Positions 1-8,462 of a DNA stretch of 64,000 bases are shown piece by piece; positions within the stretch are counted from its first letter, which is position 1, and every line of letters begins with the position of its first letter. The DNA is from an uncultured Clostridia bacterium (lineage in GTDB: Bacteria; Bacillota; Clostridia; Christensenellales; Aristaeellaceae): positions 9,116-73,115 of the forward strand of contig CAKTWP010000011.1 in NCBI GenBank assembly GCA_934630705.1, read 5' to 3'. The position numbers and the translations under genes are program-made. The notes beneath the pieces are model-generated. The model made no database searches. It saw only the letters and a list, made by a program, of their open reading frames with translations, and was not told the DNA's origin.

Positions 1-282
1 GGTTTCTTTGGAAGTGGAAAGCAGGAATGGCGCCAGCTCTTTTTCCCATTCAAAGGTATCCCGCTTTCTGGCCGTGGTGATGATGTACAGGTCCATCGGC
101 GGATCATCCATGGGGATATAATCCTCGCCTTGCAGGCATCCAATCTCTCCGCCATTTTCGAGGTAGTAGTAGCTGATCGCTGTCAGACTTTTACCACTGC
201 CTACACCGCCGCAAACTACGCAGCCGTTTTTCATCCGCTTAATGGCGTCCAGCTGATGCGCATACAAATTGATATTCGCCAT
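1..282 (-). CDS. Phage helicase, N-terminal part (runs off the window)
   Basis: Only the first 94 codons are inside the window. The ATG at 282 lies 7 nt after an AGGAGG ribosome site; an in-frame ATG six bases upstream is too close to it. Residues 6-14 (LYAHQLDAI) resemble a helicase Q motif and residues 25-32 (GGVGSGKS) are a Walker A loop, the N-terminal layout of SF2/SNF2-type phage helicases. It lies just downstream of the SSB-like and polymerase genes on the same strand, so a role in element replication is inferred. Motifs II-VI are outside, so the exact helicase class is open. Confidence 0.75.
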   Translation of the reverse strand, partial: MANINLYAHQLDAIKRMKNGCVVCGGVGSGKSLTAISYYYLENGGEIGCLQGEDYIPMDDPPMDLYIITTARKRDTFEWEKELAPFLLSTSKET

Positions 283-403
283 TGTCATTCCTCCTTTCTC
301 TGAAATCCCACAGCCCTGCCTCCTCTGTGGGTCGTGTTGGCCAGACACTCCATCATCCACGTGCCACTCGCTTTCGCAAGCCGAAGGACGCTCTGATTTT
401 GCC

Positions 404-931
404 TTAAAAGGGATCTTCCTCGTCGTACCGATCGTCCTGACGCGAACGATAGCGGGCCGCATAGGGGTCGTCGTCCAAGTCCTGTTCCACATACATCGTT
501 CGGATGTACAGACTCAGGCCGTTGTTCGCAGGATCGTACTCATACGGGTTCAGGATGACGTTCACATTCTTCACCCGCATGCTGTCGATGCAGGATACGC
601 TATCCTCATCCAGCAGCACCGGCTCCTTGTCGCCGCTCACCAAATATACTTTGGGCGGATACTTTACCGGTTGACCGGAGCGGTTGCGATACTTCAGCAG
701 CGCCGTCACGAAATATTCCGGAACGAACTCGTTCGGATCGTCATCGGGCCTCGGACGGGTCTCGCGCACCTTGAAGCCGGCCTTGACCAGATCCTTCGCC
801 TGTTCGGGATCAGGGATCAGCAGGTTGGCCTTTCGGCGGGAGTCGGCAAAGCGATCCTTGGTAGGATCACCAGAGAAGTTGGTAGCAAAGATAAAACGGG
901 TGTCATCAACAGCGATCGTGCGTCCGATCAT
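404..931 (-). CDS. Predicted single-stranded DNA-binding protein of the element
   Basis: 175 aa. The body is mixed charged/beta-like sequence with no catalytic motif, and the last ~20 residues are strongly acidic, ending DEEDPF. An acidic tail with a terminal phenylalanine is the partner-binding tip of bacterial SSB (ends DDDIPF) and of phage SSBs such as T7 gp2.5. It sits between the polymerase and the helicase. I take ATG 931, 8 nt after AAAGGAG; an ATG two codons earlier (937) is only 2 nt from it. SSB function is inferred from tail and context; I recognise the family as common in phages of gut Firmicutes but not a named function. Confidence 0.7.
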   Translation of the reverse strand: MIGRTIAVDDTRFIFATNFSGDPTKDRFADSRRKANLLIPDPEQAKDLVKAGFKVRETRPRPDDDPNEFVPEYFVTALLKYRNRSGQPVKYPPKVYLVSGDKEPVLLDEDSVSCIDSMRVKNVNVILNPYEYDPANNGLSLYIRTMYVEQDLDDDPYAARYRSRQDDRYDEEDPF

Positions 932-970
932 AGTCATTTCTCCTTTATGAAAGTTTTTGAATTTCCTGAG

Positions 971-1108
971 TCATTCGTGATGGTTACAGAAGAACCTGGC
1001 ATAAATTGGTATTTCCCGCTCGCCCATGCCAGGTTCAAAGTCGTCCATGGATCGGCATCCAGAATATAATTCCATCCGGTCCCATTGCTGATCATGATGA
1101 ATTCTCAT
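971..1108 (-). CDS. Small ORF between polymerase and SSB-like gene
   Basis: 45 aa. The ATG directly follows the polymerase stop (TAAATG) and has GGAG 5 nt upstream, so coupled translation is plausible. Product is charged with no recognisable motif. A second overlapping ORF in another frame (934-1095, ATG at 1095, 53 aa, with residues GWNYILDADPW) ends at the TGA just before the SSB start and is about as good a candidate, though without a well-placed ribosome site. At least one of the two is probably translated; I cannot decide which. Confidence 0.4.
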   Translation of the reverse strand: MRIHHDQQWDRMELYSGCRSMDDFEPGMGEREIPIYARFFCNHHE

Positions 1109-4100
1109 TTACACTCCGTCATGCGCATCACCTTCCGGAGGCACATCGAAGCGGTCGTCACTCTGGAACCATTCAAAGTCACCGTACTGGCTGATGGTTT
1201 CAATGGCGTCGTTCACAAGCTTGTCATAATAGCTGCGATCGATATTGGCCTCTTTCCCAAGCGCCGTCACCATTTCGCTTTCCATCCAGCGGAAACCGGT
1301 GGTGCCGCTCGCGGCCGAATACTTGCCTCCGGCTTCGCGCATCAGCAGTCCGCCTCCGCATCCGGCTTTGATAGGCGTGAACTCGCCGACCTTTCCAACA
1401 AAGTGGTAGTCATGACCGCGGGCAATCCAGTCTTCCAGATCCCGCAAAGTCCGCTCGGTCTGGATATCCAGTGCCATGCGCTGGGGGTCAGCCTTCAGGT
1501 CCTGCCAGTCCTCAAACTTCAGACCAGCGTCCTTCAGCGCCTTCTGGAACGCCCTCTCTTCCGGTTCCACATCCGGCAGCTGCTCATTCATGTCCAAATA
1601 TAACGCGCCACTGACCGAAAAGGTCTCGCACATGTCCTTGAACTGAATGGGCTCCCGGCTGAACAGGGTCTTGAAGACATACGGCACCTGGAACTGCTTG
1701 CCCGTTGCCGTCCACGCCAGCGGATGATCCTTCACATCGCCCGGCACATAGCCGTACTTGGCCATGCAGTTGTCGGCGTCGTCGTACCTTGCAATATACA
1801 CGGCGTTATTCACCAGGCACATCTTGTCATAAGTCGCCTCATGCTCAAAGGTATAGCCATAGCGCTTGCCGTATTCCATCACAAAGCGGATGATGTCCAT
1901 AGTTGCTTCGGGGATCTTGATGGAATCTGTCTTGATGTGGGCCACCTTGAAGCCGCGCTTCTGCACCTCGTTCTTCAGGTTTACCATGAACAAAGCGCCG
2001 CGTTTGGCCACGATGTTGTCCTTGTTCCTCGGGTCGCGGAAGGCGTTCTCAAAGGCCGCGCTGGTCAATCCGTACACAGAGTTGATGGCCGTCTTCAGAG
2101 CATTCGCCAGCTCCTTGGCGGTCATCCCACCGCTCTGCACTTTCTTGATGTAAGGCGCCAGCTTGCCGTCCAGAATATGATTGACCTCATCCCAGGCTTT
2201 GTGCTTGATGCTCACACGTCCATCCACGATTTCCTTGAATCGTCTCGTGAAGGTTGGACCGAACAGGCACTCGGCGATCACGCTGTGCGGGTGCATGGAA
2301 GCAATATCCAGCAGCGCAACATTGCCGTACATACCCGGCTCTGCATAGACGTAGCCGCCTTCTCCGACTTTCTCGCCGCGATAGGTGGATATGCCCTTCT
2401 CGAAGGTGTATCCCGGAAAATAGGGCAGCAGACTTTCGTCCTCGCCATGCTTCACTTCCATCATCTCTGGCGTCGCCTCCAGCAGGAACTTGTACACCTC
2501 CTGCTTCAGCTCGTGCACCGGCTGGTTCAGATCGCGGTAGTTGAATTCCGCCTGCGGCTTGCGCACCTGGTCAAATATGATTCGGGTGGTCAGCTGGTTT
2601 GTCGTGTCATTCACCGTCAGGCCAGCGATGTCCGCCAGAATCTGCCTTGCCGTCCAGTCAGCGGAGAGATGATTAAACACGGCCTCGGTTGCGATCACGT
2701 CGTTATCGCAATACTCGGCAACCTTCGGCCAAAGCTCCTCTGGAACGGGCTTATCCCATGGTAACCCAAGCTCCTGATGGTGAATGCCCAGTTCGATCTC
2801 GAACTTTTTGAGGCTCTTCTTGTTGCCAGCGGACGCGAAATCATACACGTCGGTATAGCTTACATTGTAGGCCTCACCGAAGAACGCATTATTCCACCTG
2901 CTGCCGTTCACGATTCGCTGGCTCAAGTTGTACAGCTGCATGTTGCTGTAACCCATCAATCGACCCCAGAGAATATGATTGTCGTACCGTCGGCAGTTGA
3001 AACCAATCAGCCGATAGCGCATCAATTCCTCCACCTCGGCGGGCTTCGGATTGATCATTCGCACAACCGGCTTGCCTTCGCCTTGCAGCTTCCAGTTGAT
3101 GAGGAACAGATTAGGGAAGACCTCCACATCGTAGAACACGATTGGCGCTTCGCTGTGGATCTCTGGTGCGCCTTCCTTATCCTTGGATTTGAACTGCATC
3201 TTGCTCACCAGCTTGATGCAATACTCCGCCTGATGGGTGCTGTGTGCCGCGAATGCCAGGACCGCATTGCGCATGTCGCTCACATCGTAGCTCAGCTTGT
3301 CGTCCTTGTAAGCATCCTCAAGGATCTTGTAGATGAAGTCGATGCTCGGCTTCGTGCCTGCATGAATTTCCTTATTCAAGTTTCTCTTAATCAAAGTTCG
3401 CAGGCCCTTTTCACTTTGAACAGAATCGAAGTTGACTATTTTCTTTGCCTCCTTCAAGGGCAGTCCGGATGAAAGATGGGCGATGGGCAGGTCGTTGCAC
3501 AGCGAGAGTTTCCTTCGTAAGCTGCTGTTGCCGTTGAAGACCTTGATCTCGATATGGTTCCCATAGATGCGGCTCAGCCGAGATACATCGCCATCATAAA
3601 TATAATGCAGATGAATGGCCTTTCCGCTTTTGCTCACCTCTGCATAGGTGGGCGGCCACTTGCCGGCTTCCTCCAGATTTTTCTCAAAGCTCTTTTCTCC
3701 GTCCGGCCCAAGAATATCGAAGTCAATCACGATCAACTGTTCCGGGGTCTTCACGTAGTGTGGCTTTGAGGTATCCAGATCGCTCAGCTTGGTTTTCACA
3801 TTCTCCCAGCGCTTTGAGGGTGTGCCGGCGTCGTTGGCATACTGGGCCAGACAGTCCGCGTACTCGGTGTCAAACCTGCTCGGCTGCTCCTTTAGGTCCA
3901 ATGCGGGTCTGCTCAGCACTTCTTCTTTCTTCTCAGGCTTCTCTTCCTCGAATTTCTCGCTTCGGAAACCCTTGTAGTAGCTCCGGACCCGCGTTCCGTC
4001 CGCCAGAATCTCACGCTCCTTGTAGTCGCGGAAGTAATTCTTCATCTCTTCCTTGAACGCCCGCTGGGAATAGGGATAGGCCACCTTCGCGTCTTCGCAA

Positions 4101-5248
4101 TAGGCCTTATACATCGTCCATGCCGCCTTCAGTGTGGTCTCATCTTCCTTGTGGAAAACGGCCCAGCTGTCCAGCACAAAGTTGTAAAAGTCATTGGAGG
4201 CGCTGAGCATATTCAGCGGAATATAATCGTCGTATGCATCCGGCTCTTCCAGATACACATCCATGCAATGCTGAGCGATGGCGCCAAGCTCAAAGCTGAT
4301 TTGTTTCATCAGCTGCTTGTACTCGCTGGGCTTCAGTTTGTTTCCGGTGGGGGATACGTCGATCAGTCGTCTCAGCAGGCCGCTCTTGGCGTCCGTGATC
4401 TTTACCGGACGGTTCGTGCCCATGAATAGAAAGCATTTGAAGTTGTTCTCATACATCTTGGAGAACTTCTCGTTCACACTCATCCGTTCGTGGGAGACCA
4501 GGCTGTTGATCCGGGTGTTATCCTCGATCCTGCTCAGATCGCCGTCATGCTCGATGGCTACCAGTGGATTCTTCTTGAAGGGCTCCAGGGCAAAGGCGTT
4601 GCTGCTTTGACCAAGCGCCTTGCTGTCGAAGGTCGCCGTATAGCCCTCAAATAGTTGCTCGATAATACCAATGATCGTGGATTTGCCGGTTCCGGCCGCG
4701 CCATAGAAGACCATGAACTTTTGCAGCTTCCGGCTGTCTCCGGACACAATGCTGCCGATCGCCCATTCGATCTTTCTGCGTTCGGAAGGAGAATATAAAA
4801 CCGAAAGGAGTCGATCCCACGCACCGATATCCCCCTTTTCAAGGGGATAGGGCAGTCGCTTGGAAGCGTAATCCTTTCGATCCGTCTCGCTGTTGGAAAA
4901 TATCAATTTTTCATCCAGCATATGGAAGGAGTCGCGCATCTGCCGCTGGCAATACTTGTGCCATACATCGATCATGCCGCTTTCAGCGTCCCACAGATGC
5001 AGCACCTTATACCCCGACTCAAAGCGCGAAGCATTCTCCTTGGCGTACTTATCCAGCTCTCCATCGATGATATCCACCGCATCCTGCTCACTGGTAGACC
5101 ACAGGCCTTTTTCCTCTACCCAAATCGCGTAGAAATCCCCGCCGCGAATCATCAGATGCTGGCTCGGATTTCTGATGATAAACTTTGGGTAGATTTCGAT
5201 TGTCCCGCGCTTGGTCGAGCGGGTAGAAATCATCAGAAAGTCGATCAT
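1109..5248 (-). CDS. Fused replication protein: SF3 helicase, AEP primase, exonuclease and family B DNA polymerase
   Basis: 1379 aa. Domains in order: a D5/SF3-type helicase (about 1-420) with Walker A GAAGTGKS at 183-190; an archaeo-eukaryotic primase-like domain (about 460-690) with a DFD pair near 509-511, SGKAIHLHY near 541-549 and an IEIK strand near 564; a DEDD-type 3'-5' exonuclease (about 700-870) beginning YDVEVFPN and including EYCDNDV; and a family B polymerase palm with motif A LLDIASMHPH near 977, motif B KTAINSVYG near 1050 and motif C KTDS near 1106. The chain thus holds unwinding, priming, proofreading and synthesis. It starts 3 bases after the preceding gene, with only a weak ribosome site. 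Domain calls are by motif; the AEP call is the least certain. Confidence 0.85.
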   Translation of the reverse strand: MIDFLMISTRSTKRGTIEIYPKFIIRNPSQHLMIRGGDFYAIWVEEKGLWSTSEQDAVDIIDGELDKYAKENASRFESGYKVLHLWDAESGMIDVWHKYCQRQMRDSFHMLDEKLIFSNSETDRKDYASKRLPYPLEKGDIGAWDRLLSVLYSPSERRKIEWAIGSIVSGDSRKLQKFMVFYGAAGTGKSTIIGIIEQLFEGYTATFDSKALGQSSNAFALEPFKKNPLVAIEHDGDLSRIEDNTRINSLVSHERMSVNEKFSKMYENNFKCFLFMGTNRPVKITDAKSGLLRRLIDVSPTGNKLKPSEYKQLMKQISFELGAIAQHCMDVYLEEPDAYDDYIPLNMLSASNDFYNFVLDSWAVFHKEDETTLKAAWTMYKAYCEDAKVAYPYSQRAFKEEMKNYFRDYKEREILADGTRVRSYYKGFRSEKFEEEKPEKKEEVLSRPALDLKEQPSRFDTEYADCLAQYANDAGTPSKRWENVKTKLSDLDTSKPHYVKTPEQLIVIDFDILGPDGEKSFEKNLEEAGKWPPTYAEVSKSGKAIHLHYIYDGDVSRLSRIYGNHIEIKVFNGNSSLRRKLSLCNDLPIAHLSSGLPLKEAKKIVNFDSVQSEKGLRTLIKRNLNKEIHAGTKPSIDFIYKILEDAYKDDKLSYDVSDMRNAVLAFAAHSTHQAEYCIKLVSKMQFKSKDKEGAPEIHSEAPIVFYDVEVFPNLFLINWKLQGEGKPVVRMINPKPAEVEELMRYRLIGFNCRRYDNHILWGRLMGYSNMQLYNLSQRIVNGSRWNNAFFGEAYNVSYTDVYDFASAGNKKSLKKFEIELGIHHQELGLPWDKPVPEELWPKVAEYCDNDVIATEAVFNHLSADWTARQILADIAGLTVNDTTNQLTTRIIFDQVRKPQAEFNYRDLNQPVHELKQEVYKFLLEATPEMMEVKHGEDESLLPYFPGYTFEKGISTYRGEKVGEGGYVYAEPGMYGNVALLDIASMHPHSVIAECLFGPTFTRRFKEIVDGRVSIKHKAWDEVNHILDGKLAPYIKKVQSGGMTAKELANALKTAINSVYGLTSAAFENAFRDPRNKDNIVAKRGALFMVNLKNEVQKRGFKVAHIKTDSIKIPEATMDIIRFVMEYGKRYGYTFEHEATYDKMCLVNNAVYIARYDDADNCMAKYGYVPGDVKDHPLAWTATGKQFQVPYVFKTLFSREPIQFKDMCETFSVSGALYLDMNEQLPDVEPEERAFQKALKDAGLKFEDWQDLKADPQRMALDIQTERTLRDLEDWIARGHDYHFVGKVGEFTPIKAGCGGGLLMREAGGKYSAASGTTGFRWMESEMVTALGKEANIDRSYYDKLVNDAIETISQYGDFEWFQSDDRFDVPPEGDAHDGV

Positions 5249-5251
5249 TAC

Positions 5252-5494
5252 TTATCCCGCCGTTTCATCCTTTTTATTCAGCTGTTCCTCCAGCTCATCA
5301 ATGCGCCGCTTCTGGTCGATCGCTGCTCCGAACAGCACGCCGACCATCATGCAGGTGGCGAATATGCCGACCTGACAACGGCCGATCTTCTTGATGACAC
5401 GCCGTGTGGCACAGTTGTACTCCTCTCGGGTCAAATAGAAATCCGTCAGATTAACAACCTTAACGGCATCAAAAGGAAAAGGTCTCATGTTCAT
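5252..5494 (-). CDS. Small single-pass membrane protein
   Basis: 80 aa. A central hydrophobic stretch (about 43-60) is followed by a short charged helix (RIDELEEQLNKKDE) likely to form a coiled coil. The ATG at 5494 overlaps the stop of the upstream gene (ATGA); an alternative ATG at 5488 is better spaced from AAGGAG. Immediately upstream of the polymerase in one operon. Function unknown. Confidence 0.7.
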   Translation of the reverse strand: MNMRPFPFDAVKVVNLTDFYLTREEYNCATRRVIKKIGRCQVGIFATCMMVGVLFGAAIDQKRRIDELEEQLNKKDETAG

Positions 5495-6087
5495 TTTCTC
5501 CTTCCATAAATGTTCTCATTCAGGTACCACATCATCTGATACCAGATTTCCGCAGTACGCATGTCATGTTGGTCGCTGCCGATGGTAAACAGTCCGCCCT
5601 GGCCGGACGGCAGATAGTCCCTGCGCATGAATCGCACCAGAATATCCGCCGCCACGGCTTTGTCAAAGTGCTCGTCGTCCATGTCCAGCAGGCCCAGGCT
5701 TTCGATCATTTCAAAGAACCATTTGCCGGTCCGATTCCCGCTTTCGGGATCATCCGTAATGTGTTCTTCGCAACGCTGCGCCAGCGCCACCATCATTTCG
5801 AGCAGGCTGCACGGACGATTGTCCAGTGCCATTTGAACCGCGTTCTCGTCAAGATGGGACTCGTAGGCGAACCGATACCGAAGATCAATTCCGTCATTGG
5901 CCCGGTTTGCGTCCATCTTCAGAATATAAACAAACTCCGTCTCGTGAAGCAGGCGGAAGATCTTTCTCCAGGACAGTCTCCTTGAGTATTTTCCGCTGCA
6001 CACGAGATGGATCATCCACTCGAAATATGCATTCTGAATCCTGTCCAGGTCCGCTTCCGGCCTCACTCCTTTCGCTCGGATTGTCAA
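5491..6087 (-). CDS. Conserved phage protein of unknown function
   Basis: 198 aa, soluble, rich in aromatic and acidic residues (FEWMIHLVC, DANRANDGIDLRYRFAYE, GGLFTIG, EIWYQMMWYLNE). I recognise this pattern as a conserved protein of phages infecting gut Firmicutes, without a known function. It starts with TTG at 6087, 6-7 nt after a GAGGTGA that overlaps the upstream stop codon. Part of the block leading into the polymerase. Confidence 0.8.
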   Translation of the reverse strand: MTIRAKGVRPEADLDRIQNAYFEWMIHLVCSGKYSRRLSWRKIFRLLHETEFVYILKMDANRANDGIDLRYRFAYESHLDENAVQMALDNRPCSLLEMMVALAQRCEEHITDDPESGNRTGKWFFEMIESLGLLDMDDEHFDKAVAADILVRFMRRDYLPSGQGGLFTIGSDQHDMRTAEIWYQMMWYLNENIYGRRK

Positions 6088-6098
6088 ATAGAATCACC

Positions 6099-6656
6099 TC
6101 ACGTATGTTTCAGATATGGCTTCTCCTCGAGGACTTCCGCATAGGTGCGCTGGTCCATCAGGATCTCATAGTCGGCCTTGAGCCGATCGTTGCGCACGAA
6201 TACGCTGTCGTCTTCATACTCGCCGAAATGGGTCAGGCTGTCCTTGCCGATGGTCTCCTCGACCTCATTCTCGTCCATGGCACGGTCATTATCGTCCGTA
6301 ATCGTCCCATCCGAGTAATAGGTGAGGCTCACCTCGTCGTAACCGTCCTGGTCGCCGAATTCGTCAGGAGAGATGATCCGCGGAGCCAGCACCGGTGCCG
6401 GTTTGTCCTCCTTCGTGTAGCCCAGCTCTGCCGTGTACTTGCTGTACTGACGGCGTTCCTTCTCGGTGGGCTTTACGGGACGGCCATTCTTTTCCTTCTG
6501 AGGCAGCGGATGCTCTTTGCGAAAAGCCGCCTTGACGGAGTCGATCTCGTCCTGCACCAGCTGCTCATACTTGTCCTTCATAAGCTTGTTGGCGGTCATG
6601 AAGCCGATCGTGCCGCCGATCGTGAAGGACAGAACTACCACAATTCCCTTATTCAT
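6099..6656 (-). CDS. Conserved phage membrane-anchored acidic protein
   Basis: About 185 aa from the ATG at 6656. An N-terminal hydrophobic segment (GIVVVLSFTIGGTIGFM) serves as anchor, followed by a long charged region and an acidic C-terminal half with ISPDEFG, SLTYYSDG and HFGEYEDDSVFVRNDRL, motifs I recall from phage proteins of gut Clostridia. Function unknown. The start is uncertain: ATG 6683 lies inside the preceding gene, ATG 6656 has only a weak site. The N-in anchor puts most of the protein on one face of the membrane. Confidence 0.75.
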   Translation of the reverse strand: MNKGIVVVLSFTIGGTIGFMTANKLMKDKYEQLVQDEIDSVKAAFRKEHPLPQKEKNGRPVKPTEKERRQYSKYTAELGYTKEDKPAPVLAPRIISPDEFGDQDGYDEVSLTYYSDGTITDDNDRAMDENEVEETIGKDSLTHFGEYEDDSVFVRNDRLKADYEILMDQRTYAEVLEEKPYLKHT

Positions 6657-6660
6657 ATCT

Positions 6661-6963
6661 TCAATTTTCCTCACTTTCTCCATTCATCATGACGCTGGCC
6701 TGATCTCTCGAAGTGAACTTCTTCAGGCACTGGCGATAGTAGGCATCCGTCGCCCGGCCATCATACAGGCCTTTGTCATAGGCAGAGCATTCCCTGCGAC
6801 GCTGTTCCTTGGCGTGGTAATCGGAAATCTGACGACGCAGACCGTCGTTTTCCTTGAGAATATAATCGTTATTGCGGGCCTGCTTCTTTTTGTCGTCCAG
6901 AAGAAACAGCACCAGCATGGAAAGGGCAGTGATGACGAACGTCAGGATGATTGCTCCGAACAT
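6661..6963 (-). CDS. Small membrane protein with charged C-terminal domain
   Basis: 100 aa: a strongly hydrophobic N-terminal helix (AIILTFVITALSMLVLFLL), then a basic/charged region with LKENDGLRRQ. The strong ribosome site (GGAGG at 6988-6992) is 24 nt from the ATG, too far, but a GC-rich hairpin (6971-6985) lies between them; folding it leaves about 9 nt. Function unknown. Confidence 0.75.
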   Translation of the reverse strand: MFGAIILTFVITALSMLVLFLLDDKKKQARNNDYILKENDGLRRQISDYHAKEQRRRECSAYDKGLYDGRATDAYYRQCLKKFTSRDQASVMMNGESEEN

Positions 6964-6970
6964 AATTAAC

Positions 6971-6992
6971 GCGCCGCAGGGGCGCTCCCTCC
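6971..6992 (-). promoter_or_regulatory. Distant ribosome site brought close by a hairpin
   Basis: On the minus strand: GGAGG (6992-6988), two bases, then a perfect 5-bp hairpin GCGCC-CCTGC-GGCGC (6985-6971), then 7 bases to the ATG at 6963. Linear spacing is 24 nt; with the hairpin folded it is about 9 nt. Hairpin-shortened spacing is known from phage T4 genes 25 and 38; use here is inference. Confidence 0.55.
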
Positions 6993-7009
6993 TTTTGTTT
7001 CACGCACGT

Positions 7010-7092
7010 CCTCGACATTCGCCGGTCCGCGCTTACTTCATTTTCGCTGCTTGGCTGCTTCCGCGTCGCAAACCGTGTTTGCTCCTTAGTTC
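7010..7092 (-). ncRNA. Structured leader repeat, copy d (most diverged)
   Basis: On the minus strand begins with ACTAAGG, then hairpin GCAAAC-ACG-GTTTGC and ends near AAGCGCGG..GGCGAATG. Same order of elements as copies a-c but different hairpin bases. It lies between the stop of the 47-aa gene and the ribosome site of the gene starting at 6963. Confidence 0.4.
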
Positions 7093-7229
7093 TTAATCGT
7101 CAAAACAGTTACAGCCAAGCCTCCGAACAGTGCGGATGCGCTCAGCAGAATCCCGCCGACAATGTGGCGCTTGCGTTTGGTATCCAGCATGCTGTCCAAG
7201 GAAAATATAAAGGCGTCCAAAAAGTCCAT
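7086..7229 (-). CDS. 47-aa membrane miniprotein
   Basis: 47 aa (starts MDFLDAFIFSLDS, ends LTIKN). A basic patch (TKRKRH) precedes a clear membrane helix (IVGGILLSASALFGGLAVTV). The ATG at 7229 lies 4 bases after the upstream stop and about 8 nt after GAGAGG; the pair is probably translationally coupled. Its stop lies inside the start of leader copy d. Function unknown. Confidence 0.65.
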   Translation of the reverse strand: MDFLDAFIFSLDSMLDTKRKRHIVGGILLSASALFGGLAVTVLTIKN

Positions 7230-7233
7230 TAAC

Positions 7234-7344
7234 TCAACCTCTCTTCTTTTTGGGTTTGGCGAGTACAGCGACGCCGCCGATCAGGCAGACGCCGGCCATT
7301 GCCGCGAACATGATACAGGTTGCGGCCTTCAAAGCGGTTTCCAC
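7234..7344 (-). CDS. 36-aa membrane miniprotein
   Basis: 36 aa starting with GTG at 7344, 7 nt after AAGGAGG. One membrane helix (IMFAAMAGVCLIGGVAVLA) and a basic tail (KPKKKRG). It is the first gene behind structured leader copy c and is followed after 4 bases by the 47-aa miniprotein. Function unknown. Confidence 0.65.
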   Translation of the reverse strand: METALKAATCIMFAAMAGVCLIGGVAVLAKPKKKRG

Positions 7345-7361
7345 GGTTGCACCTCCTTCCC

Positions 7362-7450
7362 ATTCGGCCCGCCCTCGCTTACGCGGGTCGCGGCTACAGT
7401 CGGCCAAATCTTCGATTTATCTCGCCTTAGTCGCCCTGCAGGCTCCCTCC
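7362..7450 (-). ncRNA. Structured leader repeat, copy c
   Basis: Minus strand: GGGAG, hairpin GCC-TGCA-GGGC, the conserved block CGACTAAG, hairpin AAATC-GAA-GATTT, then CTGTAGCCGCG and AAGCGAGGGCGGG just before AAGGAGG. The hairpin differs in bases from copies a and b but still pairs, which argues for RNA structure. Lies in front of the 36-aa gene. Confidence 0.5.
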
Positions 7451-7460
7451 AAAAATATAA

Positions 7461-7500
7461 AAGACAAGGGGCCTATCAGCGAGTGATAAGCCCCTTGTCC
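7461..7500 (-). terminator. Terminator overlapping the end of the DUF6353 gene
   Basis: Perfect long hairpin with arms GGACAAGGGGCTTATCA / TGATAGGCCCCTTGTC-type pairing, followed on the minus strand by TTTTATATTTTT. The DUF6353 stop codon (7476) is inside it. Confidence 0.75.
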
Positions 7501-8402
7501 AGCGAATGATCCAGGATGCTGCCGTCCACATTGAAGTCCAGCAGGAACACCTTCTCGTAGTCGCCGGGTTCGTCGCTCTTCTTGCGATAAACCTCCTGGA
7601 TGCCGAAGTCCACGTAGTTATCGCCATGGTCCTGCATGTTCTTGTCGTATACCCAGCCGACGGTCTGACCGGCGATACTGCGGTCAATCCCCAGCATGTC
7701 GTATACGTCATTCAGGAACAGGAATCCATTCGCGATCAGCATGTGGTTCGCCAGCTCCTGCTGTGCCTTGAGGAAGAACAGGTTGTAGTCAGCGTTCGGT
7801 TCCGCTGCGCGCGCCTCACCATAGCAGAAATACCGGGCGTAATCGGACGGCATCGAGTTGTCTACCACGGTCACGTTCTTCTTGACCTTCTTCTCCTTGC
7901 CGTTCTCATCCGTCTCGATCACTTCGATCTTCTCCTGATGGGCGCCGATTCTGAGCTCCCGGTCCACCTGCTCACCGAAACGATCCACCACGCGGCTGCG
8001 ATACTGCTTGAAGCTGGTGTCGATCGCCGTGTAAGCCGCGGCCAGCGCCAGATTGCGCTTGCGCAGGATGTTGTTGCTGGCCAGAATGCCGGTGACGGAC
8101 AAAGCGCCGAGCGTCACCGAAGGCCCGTAGAGCTTCGCAAACTCCACACCGGTCTTCACGTAGACCTTGGTCAGCTCCTGCTTCTCGGCGTGCTCATCCG
8201 GCTCTGCCTTATACTTCTTGTGAACGGCCTCGGCGTTCTCCCTATGGGCTTCCAGCACAGGATCGAGTCTCCTCGTCGCCTTGCAGGCCATTACCGCACT
8301 GGTGATGACGCCCGCGATGCCCGTGAATACCAGGATCTCCGGGCTGTGCTTTTTCAGGGTTAACTTCGCCCCGTTCAAAAAGGGTTTCACATCGAGTTTC
8401 AT
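7476..8402 (-). CDS. DUF6353 family phage membrane protein (copy 1)
   Basis: 308 aa, start ATG 8402 after AAGGAGG. Near the N-terminus it has the family hallmark LKKHSPEILVFTGIAGVI followed by SAVMACKATRRLDPVLE; a second hydrophobic part (about 90-130) has YGPSVTLGALSVTGILA and LALAAAYTAIDTSFKQYR. The C-terminal half is soluble and acidic. Two further paralogues lie at 10770 and 12213. DUF6353 is common in phages of Firmicutes and has no known function; I name the family from memory of these motifs. Confidence 0.8.
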   Translation of the reverse strand: MKLDVKPFLNGAKLTLKKHSPEILVFTGIAGVITSAVMACKATRRLDPVLEAHRENAEAVHKKYKAEPDEHAEKQELTKVYVKTGVEFAKLYGPSVTLGALSVTGILASNNILRKRNLALAAAYTAIDTSFKQYRSRVVDRFGEQVDRELRIGAHQEKIEVIETDENGKEKKVKKNVTVVDNSMPSDYARYFCYGEARAAEPNADYNLFFLKAQQELANHMLIANGFLFLNDVYDMLGIDRSIAGQTVGWVYDKNMQDHGDNYVDFGIQEVYRKKSDEPGDYEKVFLLDFNVDGSILDHSLDKGLITR

Positions 8403-8462
8403 TTCTTTTCCTCCTTATGTTGCACGCATGCCCTGCGCTTTCGCTTGCTCTTCCTTCTCCTA

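Noticed and set aside
283..403. 23-codon ATG frame and a partial likeness to the structured leader between the SSB-like and helicase genes
   Set aside because: No ribosome site and only a short AAAGCGAG match; not enough for a feature.
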